Assembly (NCBI RefSeq): GCF_900009135.1 | Contig: NZ_LT797693.1 | Location: forward strand, 221,443 to 278,739 | Reading direction: 5' to 3' | DNA length: 57,297 bases | Origin: Planktothrix sp. PCC 11201 | GTDB lineage: Bacteria; Cyanobacteriota; Cyanobacteriia; Cyanobacteriales; Microcoleaceae | Part shown: positions 38,190 to 47,822 of the stretch, piece after piece | How the letters are laid out: every line of letters begins with the position of its first letter | Numbering within the stretch: position 1 is the first letter of the stretch | Position numbers and translations under genes: made by a program | Notes under the pieces: generated by a model | The model's input: the letters and a program-made list of their open reading frames with translations, nothing else | Told to the model about the DNA's origin: nothing | Database searches by the model: none

Positions 38190-38349
38190 ATCAGTTAAGA
38201 GTTATTAGTCATCAGTTAACAGTTAAAAGTTATTAGTCATCAGTTAACAGTTAATTAACTAATAACTCTTAAAATGATAACTCTTAAAATGATAACTGAT
38301 GACTGATTACTGATGACTGTTAACTGATGACTAATAACTCTTAACTGAT
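38190..38349. repeat. perfect 34-bp inverted repeat abutting the cheR start codon
   Basis: The arm 38190-38223 (ATCAGTTAAGAGTTATTAG...) is exactly complementary over 34 bp to the arm 38316-38349. The 92-bp interior is itself built from related GTTATTAGTCATCAG and TAACTCTTAAAATGA direct repeats. The right arm ends 6 nt before the cheR ATG. No purine-rich ribosome binding site is visible between arm and ATG. Confidence 0.93.
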
Positions 38350-38355
38350 TATTGT

Positions 38356-39912
38356 ATGGAACCTGAATTAATCAAACTTTTTATTAATCTTATTACAAGT
38401 CAAACCGGGTTATTTATTCGTTTGCAGGACTACGGTATACTGGCTGAAAAAATCAAGATCAGAGTTAAATTTTTAAAATTACCAAACCCTCAAGTTTACT
38501 TAAAGTTATTAAGTAACGATAGCCCCCAGAGTCGAGAGGAGTGGAAACAATTAATTCCTTTAATTACAACAATTGAAAGTTATTTTTTTAGAGATCAAGG
38601 TCAAGTTAATCTCTTGCGAACTGTCGTTTTACCAGAGTTAATTAAATTGCGGCAAGACACAAAAAGTTTAACCCTGTGGAGTGCCGGTTGTTCGACAGGA
38701 GAAGAACCCTACACCCTGTCTATTTTGCTTCAACAGTTGATTCCAGACTGGGGAAGTTGGAATCTTCAGATTCTAGGGACTGATGTGAATGAACAGGCCT
38801 TAACAAAAGCCAGTCAAGGCTTATATACAGCTTGGTCTTTTCGCCTGGTGGACTCAGCACTCAAAAATCGATATTTTATGCGACAAGGAGAAAATTGGAA
38901 AATTAATTCGTTGACTCAAAGTTCTGTTCAATTTTTTAATTTGAATTTAGTTAAAGATTCCTATTGTTATCCTAATTATACCCCGATTCAAGATGTGGAT
39001 TTAATTATTTGTCGGAATGTTTTTGTTTATTTTGAAAAAGAATATATTAATCAAGTAATTTCTAAGTTTTTTAATGTTTTAAAACCAGGAGGTTATTTAA
39101 TTACAGGACACGCTGAATTACAAGGCACAGAAAATATTGAAAAATTTCAAGCCAAAATTTATCCTGAATCCATGATTTATCAACGACCTATTGATTTATT
39201 TAAAGAACCCTTGACTATTCCCCCCAGATTAATTATTGATGTGGATAATCGCTGGAATAATCTATTATATTCTTCTCGGAAATATCAGGAGCCATACCCC
39301 AAAACCAGCCAGGGCGAGAATCATCCATCTGAAATTTTCAATTTACCCCAAAAAAGCTTAGAAGAAGCAAAAATATATTTCAAAAACAAACAGTATCCGG
39401 CTGCTATTCAAAAGGCTGAACAATTTATTCAAACTCCTGAATACGCTTTAAAAAATCGGAACTTCACAATTGGAGAACAAGAAAAAAATCATCACCTAAA
39501 ATCCAAAACTAAATTTGATGCCTATTATTTATTAGCACAATCCTGGGCGAATTTAGGACAATATGAACAAGCCATATCCTACTGCAAAAAAGCTATTGAA
39601 ATAGATTCTTTATCTATATTACCCTATTATTTACTCTTACATATAGCTCAGGAACAGGAGGATTTAGTCGGAGCAAAGTTATTGTCCAAACGAATTATTT
39701 ATCTGCTTCCCTCCTCAATTCCAGCCTATCTGGAACTCGCATCAATTTATGAACGGGAAGCAGATCATACCCGAGCAGCTAAAATGTATAGTAACGCTTT
39801 AGCTCTCCTCAAATCCTTACCTCCGACCATGGGGATTGAACATTTAGACGGAGTTACAGCTCAAGATTTAATTGTTTTTTTAGAAAATAAACATTTGGCT
39901 ATTGACCGTTGA
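38356..39912 (+). CDS. cheR: CheR-type chemoreceptor methyltransferase with TPR tail (WspC-like)
   Basis: Methylates glutamates on chemoreceptors using SAM. It has the CheR N-terminal helices (about 1-85), SAM-binding LWSAGCSTGEEPYTL at 107-121, GTDVNEQALTKA near 142 and CRNVFVYFEKEYI near 220. A tetratricopeptide region spans about 385-505 (YYLLAQSWANLGQYEQAISYCKKA). The total of 518 aa matches CheR-TPR fusions like WspC. It is the first gene of a five-gene plus-strand chemosensory operon. No cheB lies nearby. Confidence 0.93.
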   Translation: MEPELIKLFINLITSQTGLFIRLQDYGILAEKIKIRVKFLKLPNPQVYLKLLSNDSPQSREEWKQLIPLITTIESYFFRDQGQVNLLRTVVLPELIKLRQDTKSLTLWSAGCSTGEEPYTLSILLQQLIPDWGSWNLQILGTDVNEQALTKASQGLYTAWSFRLVDSALKNRYFMRQGENWKINSLTQSSVQFFNLNLVKDSYCYPNYTPIQDVDLIICRNVFVYFEKEYINQVISKFFNVLKPGGYLITGHAELQGTENIEKFQAKIYPESMIYQRPIDLFKEPLTIPPRLIIDVDNRWNNLLYSSRKYQEPYPKTSQGENHPSEIFNLPQKSLEEAKIYFKNKQYPAAIQKAEQFIQTPEYALKNRNFTIGEQEKNHHLKSKTKFDAYYLLAQSWANLGQYEQAISYCKKAIEIDSLSILPYYLLLHIAQEQEDLVGAKLLSKRIIYLLPSSIPAYLELASIYEREADHTRAAKMYSNALALLKSLPPTMGIEHLDGVTAQDLIVFLENKHLAIDR

Positions 39913-39972
39913 CTGTTGGCTATTTACTGATAACTATGTACTAATCTGATAACTATTTACTAATCACTGATT
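39908..39972. repeat. TTTACTGATAACT tract between cheR and the cheW gene
   Basis: TTGACTGTTGGC, TTTACTGATAACTATG and CTGATAACTATTTACT units fill the whole 60-bp gap up to the ATG at 39973. No standard ribosome binding site is visible. Confidence 0.7.
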
Positions 39973-41055
39973 ATGGCTTATTTAATTTTTGCACTGAAGT
40001 CAATGTGTTATGCGATCATGGCTTCCGTGGTTGAAGAAATTTTTTTCCTACCGGAATTAACTCCAATTCCCGCCGCTCCTGCTGATTTAGTGGGTTTAAT
40101 TAATTTGCGTGGAGAGTTACTTCCCGTGATTGATTTAACCATTCGATTAGGTTATCCTGAACCGAATTATGCTTTATCTGATAGCGTGATCATTTTAAAA
40201 TTTAATAATATTAGATTAGGGATTATTGTCACCCAAGTTTCTGAAGTCAAGATGATTGCTAACGATGAAATTAAAACTGAATTAGCCTATAATTTTCAAC
40301 AGGAATTTGATCAGATTCACCCCTCTTATTATCTTCAAGGAGTGGCTCAAGTCGATGAGCATTTGGTCATGGTTTTAAATCCAGAAACCCTGATTCAATA
40401 TATTAGTCACTCTCTCCCAGATTTTAATTTAGAGAAAATCAATCCCGAAGGAAACCAATCTCCTATCCATGGAGAATCCTCAAGAAAAAATAATTTTAGA
40501 AAACTACAAAACTATATTTTTTCGACCGATGCGACCCCAGAAGAACGTCAGATTTTTCAAGAGCGGGCTAAAAATTTAAGGCATCCTATTGACGACCAAG
40601 ATTTTGCTGGGTTAGTTCCTTTAGCAGTGATCAGTTTAAATGGAGAATATTTTGGGGTTAACCTAGAGATTATCCGAGAGTTTACAGATATTCATCATAT
40701 TACACCGATTCCTTGTACTCCCCCCCATATTGTGGGAAATATGAATTTACGCGGGGAAATATTAACCTTAGTGAATATTCGGGGTCTCGTGAATTTGCCT
40801 TTACAAACCTCTCAGGTATTATCCAAGGCTATGATTGTTAAAATTAATGATATTGTGGCTGGAATTATAGTAGAGGGAATTTTTGATGTCATATACTTAA
40901 AAGAATCCGAGATTAAAACCATTCCCACGGCAGTTCATCTCAAACAGGATGAATACCTACAAGGGACAGCTTTTTATCAAGACAAAATGATCAGCATTCT
41001 GAATGTGGCAAAAATTATGACTCAAGGAGAATTATTTGTTGATCAAGAGGTTTAA
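39973..41055 (+). CDS. double CheW-domain coupling protein
   Basis: 360 aa with two CheW folds. The first is at about 1-145 ([25 protein letters not shown]). The second is at about 210-355 ([25 protein letters not shown]), joined by a charged linker. CheW couples receptors to CheA. Two domains in one chain could bind the two MCPs encoded next or bridge arrays, and could stand for the separate WspB and WspD of Wsp systems. It ends 63 bp before the first MCP. Confidence 0.93.
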   Translation: MAYLIFALKSMCYAIMASVVEEIFFLPELTPIPAAPADLVGLINLRGELLPVIDLTIRLGYPEPNYALSDSVIILKFNNIRLGIIVTQVSEVKMIANDEIKTELAYNFQQEFDQIHPSYYLQGVAQVDEHLVMVLNPETLIQYISHSLPDFNLEKINPEGNQSPIHGESSRKNNFRKLQNYIFSTDATPEERQIFQERAKNLRHPIDDQDFAGLVPLAVISLNGEYFGVNLEIIREFTDIHHITPIPCTPPHIVGNMNLRGEILTLVNIRGLVNLPLQTSQVLSKAMIVKINDIVAGIIVEGIFDVIYLKESEIKTIPTAVHLKQDEYLQGTAFYQDKMISILNVAKIMTQGELFVDQEV

Positions 41056-41117
41056 TCCCGGATAAGATAGATTTGATGAATTTTATAGTCAACCATCAAC
41101 CATCAAAAAAAAATTAT

Positions 41118-42563
41118 ATGTTTAACAATTTGAAATTAAGAGAAAAGTTGTTGTTAGGGTATAGTATCCCAGTGTTTTTATTTATGGGATTAACCACATT
41201 CGTTTATACCAATATTAGTCAAGTATCTAATACTTTCAAAGAGGCGGAAAGGGTTCAAGAGGTAATTTTAAAAGTCAACGTTATAGAACGTGGTGCTCAG
41301 GGGATGGTTCGCAGCTTAAGGGGATATTTAGCACTAAAAAATCAAGATTTTGTAGCGGAATATAATTCCGGTTTAGTCCTTTATCGAGAAGCGGCTAAAA
41401 CATTAGAATCCTTAGTTTATCGTCCAGAGCAAAAACAACGGTTACAAAAACTTGATAACTTAGTGAATGAATATGATCAAATGGCACAACAAGCTTTTAT
41501 CCTAGCCAATCAAGGAAAATTGTCTGAAGCCATTGAAAAAGCTCGGGGTGGAACTCAATATGTACTCAATTTTGATCGAATTAGCGATGAATTTTCGACA
41601 ACAGAAGCTAGTCTTTTAAATCAGGAAAGAACGAAAACAAAAGAATCATTGGAAGGATTATTGACAATGCTCGTGTTTGGAGCCTTGCTAATTTTGGTTA
41701 CGGTGATTGTTATTGCCCTATTAATTTCGGTTAATATTGGTGGAACTATTCATCAAGCCACACAAGTTATCGCCACTTCTTCCACCGAAATTGCTGCTAC
41801 CCTCGCGGAACAAGAACGAACCGCCAATCAACAAGCAAGTTCTGTTCATGAAACTACAACAACGATGGATGAATTGAGTTCTTCCTCTCAATCAACGGCG
41901 GAACAAGCGGAGTCTGCGACCTATGGAGCTAGACAGGTTTTAGGATTAACAGAAGGAGGAAAACAAGCAGTTAATAGTACCTTAGAAGGGATGGAAAATC
42001 TGCAACAAAAAGTTGAAGCGATTGCCCAACAAATTATCCGTTTAAGTGAACAAACTAATCAAATTGGGAATATTTCTGAATTGGTGAGTGATTTAGCAAA
42101 TCAAACCAATATGTTAGCCCTGAATGCTGCTGTAGAGGCGGTTAGAGCCGGAGAACATGGGAAAGGATTTGCGGTTGTTGCCACTGAAATCCGAAAACTA
42201 GCAGATGAAAGCAAAAAATCTGCCTTAAAAATTAATATCCTTGTTGCTGATATTTTAACTTCCATTAATTCAACGGTCATGGCAACGGAGGAAGGGACAA
42301 AAACTGTTTTATCTAATGCAGAACTTACCCGGGAAACCGCAGATGCTTTTGCTGGGGTTGCGGAAGCGGTGAATAATGTAGTATTGAATAATCAGCAAAT
42401 TTCCCTTAATGTTAAGCAACAAGCGATCGCCATTGGACAGGTTTTAGACGCGATGAATGCTTTAAGTCAGGGCGTGGGTGAAACCGCTAATGGATTAAAC
42501 CAAGCTAAAATTGGAATGCAAAAATTGAATGAAGTCGCGTTAAATTTGAACTCAATTGTTTAA
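41118..42563 (+). CDS. methyl-accepting chemotaxis protein, CHASE3-like sensor
   Basis: 481 aa from the ATG at 41118; an upstream ATG at 41073 adds 15 polar residues from CAACCAT repeat DNA and is less likely. TM1 is at about 11-31 and TM2 at about 185-208. The periplasmic helical domain between them has [14 protein letters not shown], typical of CHASE3. A HAMP domain is not evident: the signalling coiled coil begins right after TM2. The hairpin tip is [27 protein letters not shown]. Confidence 0.93.
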   Translation: MFNNLKLREKLLLGYSIPVFLFMGLTTFVYTNISQVSNTFKEAERVQEVILKVNVIERGAQGMVRSLRGYLALKNQDFVAEYNSGLVLYREAAKTLESLVYRPEQKQRLQKLDNLVNEYDQMAQQAFILANQGKLSEAIEKARGGTQYVLNFDRISDEFSTTEASLLNQERTKTKESLEGLLTMLVFGALLILVTVIVIALLISVNIGGTIHQATQVIATSSTEIAATLAEQERTANQQASSVHETTTTMDELSSSSQSTAEQAESATYGARQVLGLTEGGKQAVNSTLEGMENLQQKVEAIAQQIIRLSEQTNQIGNISELVSDLANQTNMLALNAAVEAVRAGEHGKGFAVVATEIRKLADESKKSALKINILVADILTSINSTVMATEEGTKTVLSNAELTRETADAFAGVAEAVNNVVLNNQQISLNVKQQAIAIGQVLDAMNALSQGVGETANGLNQAKIGMQKLNEVALNLNSIV

Positions 42564-42583
42564 TATAGCAATAGCACCGGAAT

Positions 42584-43990
42584 ATGTTAAAATTCAAGGG
42601 TTTAAGGTACTGGATTATTGCCGGTTATTTAATGCCAATTTTGCTCTCTATATTAGTAGCTGGAGTTGTATCCTCCAATGTTGAAAAAGTTCGTAAAACC
42701 ACCCTAGAAGTCCAAACATCTGGTGATGCCATGCAAGCGATTAATAACTTGGCTTTAGCCACAAAAGACTTAACGATTGCCGCCCGTGGATATATTTTAG
42801 TTAAAAATCCTCAATCCCATAAGTTGTATAAAACTGCTGAATCTCTTTATCAAAAAGCATTGGTAGATGTTAAAAGACTCATTCCCAATCCTGAAGTGAT
42901 TCAAGATTTAGATAGTTTAACTGCATCGGTAGATGAATTAGAACAATACTATTCCTCATTATTTAAATTAATTAATGATAATCAAGTTGACCAAGCCTTA
43001 GAGATTTGGAAGCAAGGAAAAGGTACGGAACTATCAACAACGGTTTTGGAGAAAACTCAAAAATTTATCGCTTTAGAAACTCAACAAGTAGAGGTATACC
43101 ATCAACGGCAAAATGATTCTTTAGATCACCTGATGAATGCAGTTTGGATCGGAACCGGAGCAACGGTATTTTGTTCGGTTTTCTTGGGAATTGGACTCAT
43201 TACCCTCATCTTCAAACGGATTAATCAAGAAGCCTCTCAAATTTTGCAAGCCTCTCAAGAATTAGTCAGTATTATGGAATCTCAAGAACGAGTTACTGTT
43301 CAACAGGCAAGTTCAGTGAATGAAACCACAGCTAGTATGGATGAATTAGGGGCATCAAGTCGCCAATCTGCCGAACAAGCGTCAACGGCCTCCGCCGGAG
43401 CTAATCAAGTTTTACTCCTAGCGGGTGGTGAGCAAAAATCATCTTTTCAAACGGGTAATAACTTCAGTTTGAAAATAAAAATGGAACAATTACAACAGCA
43501 AATTATGCGTTTAAGTGAACATTTAGGAAAAATTTATAGTATTACCAATGCGGTCACGGATTTGGCAAGTCAAACTAATATGTTGGCTTTAAATGCTTCT
43601 GTAGAAGCTGTTAGAGCCGGAGAAAATGGTAAAGGATTTGGGGTTATAGCATCTGAAATTCGTAAACTAGCCGATCAAAGTCGCAAATCAGCCGAAAAAA
43701 TTAGTTCAATTGTTACCGATATTCAAATAGCGACTAATTCAACCGTGAGGGTGACAGAGGAAGGCTCGAAATCCGTTGAAGATATTGTTCATGCGATTAA
43801 TGATGTTGCGATTAATTTACAACAAATTTCCCTGAATACCAGACAGCAATCGATTGCGGTTGAACAAGTGGTTGATGCCATGAGTAACTTAAATTTTGTT
43901 TCAACAGAAATGGCAACCAGCATCAACCAAACCAAACAGGGAGTTCAAAAGTTAAATGAAACTGCCAAAAATCTGCAAACTCTGGTTTAA
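42584..43990 (+). CDS. second methyl-accepting chemotaxis protein
   Basis: 468 aa, paralogous to the preceding MCP (20-bp gap). It has TM1 at about 8-28, a CHASE3-like periplasmic domain with [16 protein letters not shown]2 at about 185-207 and no evident HAMP. The tip is [25 protein letters not shown]. Against the first MCP, the C-terminal helix arm is 14 residues (two heptads) shorter. The matching N-terminal arm contains a non-helical-looking Gly/Ser/Asn stretch ([13 protein letters not shown]), so it may belong to a shorter signalling class. Confidence 0.93.
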   Translation: MLKFKGLRYWIIAGYLMPILLSILVAGVVSSNVEKVRKTTLEVQTSGDAMQAINNLALATKDLTIAARGYILVKNPQSHKLYKTAESLYQKALVDVKRLIPNPEVIQDLDSLTASVDELEQYYSSLFKLINDNQVDQALEIWKQGKGTELSTTVLEKTQKFIALETQQVEVYHQRQNDSLDHLMNAVWIGTGATVFCSVFLGIGLITLIFKRINQEASQILQASQELVSIMESQERVTVQQASSVNETTASMDELGASSRQSAEQASTASAGANQVLLLAGGEQKSSFQTGNNFSLKIKMEQLQQQIMRLSEHLGKIYSITNAVTDLASQTNMLALNASVEAVRAGENGKGFGVIASEIRKLADQSRKSAEKISSIVTDIQIATNSTVRVTEEGSKSVEDIVHAINDVAINLQQISLNTRQQSIAVEQVVDAMSNLNFVSTEMATSINQTKQGVQKLNETAKNLQTLV

Positions 43991-44029
43991 TCAGTCAAAA
44001 TTGAATTACACTGACAGGATCAAACACTT

Positions 44030-46450
44030 ATGATGATTGAAGACGATGAGCTGCGGGAAGTTTTTAAAACCGCTAGTGAAGAACATTTACAGAATTTAGA
44101 TGAAGGATTATTATATCTGGAAAAAAATCCCAATGATGCAGCTAAACTAGAAGAATTATTGCGAGAAGCCCATAGCCTGAAAGGGGATGCGGGGATGTTA
44201 GGGGTCAAAGATGTTGCCACTTTATCCCATCAAATCGAACACCTATTAGGGGGGTTAAAACGTCAAGAAACGACTCTCACAGTAGATTTAGTGGATCGAA
44301 TTTCCTATGGAATTGATGCGATCCGTCAATTAGTTGATGCGGCGGTGACCGGAGAACCCTGTGGGATTAATGCCTTTCACAGTTTAGCCTATTTGATGGG
44401 GGCTAAACCCGAAACACCGACGGATGCAATTTCAGCCATACCGACGCTAACCCCCGAACCTGCTCCCCCTGCCACCCCTGCTCCCCCCGCTCCCCCCGCT
44501 CCCGATGAAACCCCAATTCCTGTAGCGACCGTGGCTGAAGCGATGAATCCTACGCCTCCGGTGACGGCCAGTCGCGACTCTGCTTATAAAATTGAAACCA
44601 TTCGAGTCCCGACGCGTAATTTAGATGGGTTAATGACTCAAACGGGAGAATTAACAGTAACAAAAATTCGGATTGCCCACCGGTTAAATGAAATTGAAGA
44701 CCTGGTGAGTTTATGGGAAGAATGGAGTCGAGATGCGTTTGTGAATCGGTTTGTAGTTCATGACCTAGAAAATAACCTCAATCGTCATATTTCCGAAAAG
44801 GGAACAATCGGGCAACTCCAGAATTATTATCATCGTAGTACGGAACGTTTAGAACAGTTAGGATCTTTAATTAATCAACTGAGAAATACCTTTTCTGAAG
44901 ATATTGCCCGTTTAGATATTATTAGTGATGAACTTGAAGATGGGGTCAGAACCTTACGTTTATTACCCCTAGCAACTATTTTTAATTTGTTTCCTCGCAT
45001 GGTACGCGATTTAGCGCGGCAACAAGGAAAAGAAATTGAATTAGTGATTTCTGGTGGAGAAACCCGTGCGGATAAACGGATTTTAGAAGAAATGAAAGAT
45101 CCGTTGATGCACATTTTAAGAAATGCGATTGATCATGGGATTGAAACTCCAGAAGAACGGCAAACTTCAGGGAAAACGGCGATCGCTAAAATCGAGTTAC
45201 GGGGGTACCAAACCGCGACCCACGTTGTCTTAGAAGTTTGTGATGATGGTCGGGGATTAGATATTGAAAAAATCAAACAAACTGCTTTAAAACGGGGAAT
45301 TTGCCAACAGGAAGAATTATTGGGAATGACTCCACAACAAATCCATAGTTTAATTTTTGCCCCAGGTTTTACCACCCGAACGGTGGTCACCGAAGTATCG
45401 GGACGGGGAGTAGGAATGGATGTGGTGCGAACTAATGTGGAACATTTAAAAGGCATTATTCAAGTTGAATCTTCCCCAGGAAAGGGTTGTTTATTTCGGA
45501 TTCAATTGGGAACTACCTTAGCAACGGCTCATGTTTTAATTGTATCGGTTCAGGGAATTTCCTATGCCATTCCTGTCGAATTTGTCCAAATGACGCGACT
45601 GGTTCTAGCTGATGAAATTTTTGCGATTGAAGGCCGAGAAACGATTATTTTTGAAGACCAACCAATTTCCGTAGCTCAACTAGCTGATTTATTAGAAATT
45701 CGTGGGATTCCCCCTCAGATTGAAGCGGAACCTACGGTTTCTAAAGAATCCAAATCTCGTTTTTCTATTTTCCCATCTTTTATTGACAAAAATCCCAGTT
45801 CTTCAACGATGGATATTGCTTCACCCTGCATTATTTTAAAAGTGGGAGAAGAAAAATTAGGATTATTTGTTGATGCTTTAATTGATGAGCAGGATGTGGT
45901 TTTAAAACCTCAAAGCCAACTATTAAAACGGGTCAGAAATGTGGCGGGAGCCACGATTTTAGGAACGGGAGAAGTCTGTATTATTTTAAGTCCTCAAGAT
46001 TTAATTAAATCCATTCGCAAACAAGCGGGTGTGATCAGTTCCCCCATCGTCCGATCTCCTCTAATTATTCAGAATCATTCTGCTGTTAAACCGGTTATTT
46101 TATTAGTCGAAGATTCGATCGCCACTCGCACCCAAGAAAAACGAATTTTAGAAGCCGCTGGCTATGAAGTGGTGACGGCGGTGGATGGATTAGATGGGTT
46201 TAATAAACTGAGCACTCGTGCTTTTGATGCGGTGGTTTCTGATATTCAGATGCCTAATTTAGATGGGTTAAGTTTAGCCAAAAAAATTCGACAGCATCAT
46301 GAATATAGAGAACTACCGATTATTTTGGTCACTTCCCTAGCTTCCGATGAAGATAAGCGCAAAGGTGCAGAAGCGGGGGCAAATGCTTATATTACTAAGG
46401 CATCTTTCAATCAAGAAGTTTTGATCGAGACCCTAAAAAGATTAGTTTGA
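44030..46450 (+). CDS. cheA: hybrid CheA histidine kinase with C-terminal receiver
   Basis: 806 aa. An Hpt domain with phosphorylatable His48 (REAHSLKGDAG) is followed by a proline-rich linker at about 143-165 encoded by a CTGCTCCCC repeat. Next come the dimerisation and HATPase domain (HILRNAIDHGIE N-box, DDGRGLD, GRGVGMDVVR), then a CheW-like domain (about 485-660). The receiver spans about 690-806, with Asp738 in SDIQMPNLDG and Lys790 in ITKASF. This Hpt-kinase-CheW-REC order is that of WspE, PilL and FrzE. It is the last gene of the operon; output must leave through the REC domain or an unlinked regulator. Confidence 0.95.
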   Translation: MMIEDDELREVFKTASEEHLQNLDEGLLYLEKNPNDAAKLEELLREAHSLKGDAGMLGVKDVATLSHQIEHLLGGLKRQETTLTVDLVDRISYGIDAIRQLVDAAVTGEPCGINAFHSLAYLMGAKPETPTDAISAIPTLTPEPAPPATPAPPAPPAPDETPIPVATVAEAMNPTPPVTASRDSAYKIETIRVPTRNLDGLMTQTGELTVTKIRIAHRLNEIEDLVSLWEEWSRDAFVNRFVVHDLENNLNRHISEKGTIGQLQNYYHRSTERLEQLGSLINQLRNTFSEDIARLDIISDELEDGVRTLRLLPLATIFNLFPRMVRDLARQQGKEIELVISGGETRADKRILEEMKDPLMHILRNAIDHGIETPEERQTSGKTAIAKIELRGYQTATHVVLEVCDDGRGLDIEKIKQTALKRGICQQEELLGMTPQQIHSLIFAPGFTTRTVVTEVSGRGVGMDVVRTNVEHLKGIIQVESSPGKGCLFRIQLGTTLATAHVLIVSVQGISYAIPVEFVQMTRLVLADEIFAIEGRETIIFEDQPISVAQLADLLEIRGIPPQIEAEPTVSKESKSRFSIFPSFIDKNPSSSTMDIASPCIILKVGEEKLGLFVDALIDEQDVVLKPQSQLLKRVRNVAGATILGTGEVCIILSPQDLIKSIRKQAGVISSPIVRSPLIIQNHSAVKPVILLVEDSIATRTQEKRILEAAGYEVVTAVDGLDGFNKLSTRAFDAVVSDIQMPNLDGLSLAKKIRQHHEYRELPIILVTSLASDEDKRKGAEAGANAYITKASFNQEVLIETLKRLV
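44458..44512 (+). repeat. CTGCTCCCC-type repeat inside cheA
   Basis: Tandem GCTCCCCCTGCC/GCTCCCCCCGC units encode the linker PAPPATPAPPAPPAP. The same DNA motif occurs in non-coding DNA at 7-40. The repeat is therefore expressed as a Pro/Ala hinge between Hpt and kinase core. Confidence 0.8.
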
Positions 46451-46462
46451 CATTTAGTTCAT

Positions 46463-46479
46463 AAGCTGCGTAGCAGCTT
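46463..46479. terminator. short hairpin after the chemosensory operon
   Basis: AAGCTGC-GTA-GCAGCTT is a perfect 7-bp hairpin 13 bp after the cheA stop. There is no U-tract, so termination is uncertain. Outer copies of TTAGTTCA flank it. Confidence 0.4.
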
Positions 46480-46507
46480 AGTTCACCCAGGCTGTCATCC
46501 CCTGTTC

Positions 46508-46777
46508 CTACTTACTAGCCCTACCAACCATGTAGCTAAGAAGTCCGATCACAGTAGAAGAAAGAGCCGCGATCGCAAATCTGATTTCACCTTCAGAAGT
46601 GGTACCTTTTTGTAGAATGGTAAAGGAGTAAAAATCAATTAATAAAATTATAACCAGAGCAACTATAAATACAGTAATATCTTTTACCCAAAAAGATATC
46701 CGCTTCTGCTTTCGCTTGATTTCCTGATCTTTTTCGCGGTTTTTTAGTTCAAAATCTGCATCTTCTGTCATAACCAT
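46508..46777 (-). CDS. small two-helix membrane protein, unknown function
   Basis: 89 aa; I do not recognise the family. The N-terminus is highly charged (about 1-28, ADFELKNREKDQEIKRKQKR), predicted helical and cytosolic. TM1 is at about 31-53 (KDITVFIVALVIILLIDFYSF) and TM2 at about 67-86 (IRFAIAALSSTVIGLLSYMVG). Two start ATGs lie two codons apart. It is convergent with cheA and upstream of the Nudix gene on the opposite end. An accessory membrane protein or a holin-like peptide is possible but unsupported. Confidence 0.6.
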   Translation of the reverse strand: MVMTEDADFELKNREKDQEIKRKQKRISFWVKDITVFIVALVIILLIDFYSFTILQKGTTSEGEIRFAIAALSSTVIGLLSYMVGRASK

Positions 46778-46882
46778 AAATATTTGATTATCGTCCTATT
46801 TAGATTAACACTTTCCCTGATCCTAGATTTTGATATAAGTTTACTATCGTTTGATTATTTTGTCAATTTGCGCTAATTTTTC

Positions 46883-47311
46883 CTAAAAATATTGTAAAAA
46901 CTGTTCAGGAAATAGAATTAATTCTCCTGATTTAAACTGTTCTATGGGAACCCATAACGCTTTTTTCTTGCGTTTCTTTTCCATAAATTTCAGTTCTTCT
47001 AGTTCATATAATTTCAGATCGACAAAATCACATCTATATAGTTGAATTAATTCATGTTGGATGTTATTCTCGTAAACAAAAATATTTTCCAAACAGCCTA
47101 AATAATCAATATTGGTTAATTCTGCTTGAATTTCTTCTTGAAATTCTCGCTTTAAGGCATCCAGACTTGATTCTCCAAAATCAATTCCTCCTCCTAAAGC
47201 TCGATAGAAAGTTTGTTGTTTACTGGTATCATAGCCTTGGGAAACAAAAATGCGATCGCTATTTTGAATTAATCCTAATGCTAAAACTCGAATTTTACTG
47301 GATTTAGACAT
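46883..47311 (-). CDS. Nudix hydrolase
   Basis: 142 aa with a complete Nudix box at residues 41-61 (GGIDFGESSLDALKREFQEE, fitting GX5EX7REUXEE). It should hydrolyse a nucleoside diphosphate-linked substrate, but the substrate cannot be told. The frame is normal length for a single-domain MutT-like protein. It follows the DUF3531-like gene by 50 bp on the same strand. Confidence 0.9.
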   Translation of the reverse strand: MSKSSKIRVLALGLIQNSDRIFVSQGYDTSKQQTFYRALGGGIDFGESSLDALKREFQEEIQAELTNIDYLGCLENIFVYENNIQHELIQLYRCDFVDLKLYELEELKFMEKKRKKKALWVPIEQFKSGELILFPEQFLQYF

Positions 47312-47360
47312 AAGATAAAAGCAGGAAAATATCGAGACGCGACTGAGCGCGCCCCTAGGA

Positions 47361-47813
47361 TTAATTATAATCGCCTACACTAGATTGATAAATGTCTTTT
47401 TCAATTGGCCAATCTTCATTTTCACCGCCAATAATAATTTTTTCAATGGTGACATATTCTTGGCTGAGTTGACGAAAGGTGTTAATTAAAACATCAAGGG
47501 CAAAAGCATCACTGGTTCCCAAATCAAACCAACAACGCGCCCAGATACCTTGATATTCTATTTCCCCCATATTGTGCATCAGTGCCATCATACTATTATC
47601 CACAATGGCATCATCATAGGTCATATAATTTAGGTCAATTCCCGTGTCCTGAACCTGTAGATTTTCGGCGTTAAATCCTCCCATTTTTCCTAATAAAAAC
47701 CAGGAATCAAATACTTCCTCAATATAATCCCGTTCACTGCGGGAAGGGACGGTTTGAAATTGTAGCCAAATCCAAATATCAAAAGGATTACATTCTCTAA
47801 ACAAAACTTCCAT
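47361..47813 (-). CDS. DUF3531-like cyanobacterial/plant protein
   Basis: 150 aa, acidic and Trp-rich (FRECNPFDIWIWLQF, ERDYIEEVFDSWFLLGKMGGFNAENLQVQ). These blocks match my recollection of DUF3531, conserved in cyanobacteria and plastids with unknown function. No signal peptide or membrane segment is present. It starts 9 bp after the stop of the TPR gene, so the two probably form an operon with the Nudix gene downstream. Confidence 0.7.
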   Translation of the reverse strand: MEVLFRECNPFDIWIWLQFQTVPSRSERDYIEEVFDSWFLLGKMGGFNAENLQVQDTGIDLNYMTYDDAIVDNSMMALMHNMGEIEYQGIWARCWFDLGTSDAFALDVLINTFRQLSQEYVTIEKIIIGGENEDWPIEKDIYQSSVGDYN

Positions 47814-47822
47814 AATTAAAAG

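Noticed and set aside
38167-38350. Possible CRISPR array from the repeated ATCAGT units
   Set aside because: Unit lengths are irregular, there are no unique spacers, and the units form inverted sets.
46441-46508. CheY or CheB gene after cheA
   Set aside because: Only a short hairpin follows, and the next gene is on the opposite strand and unrelated.
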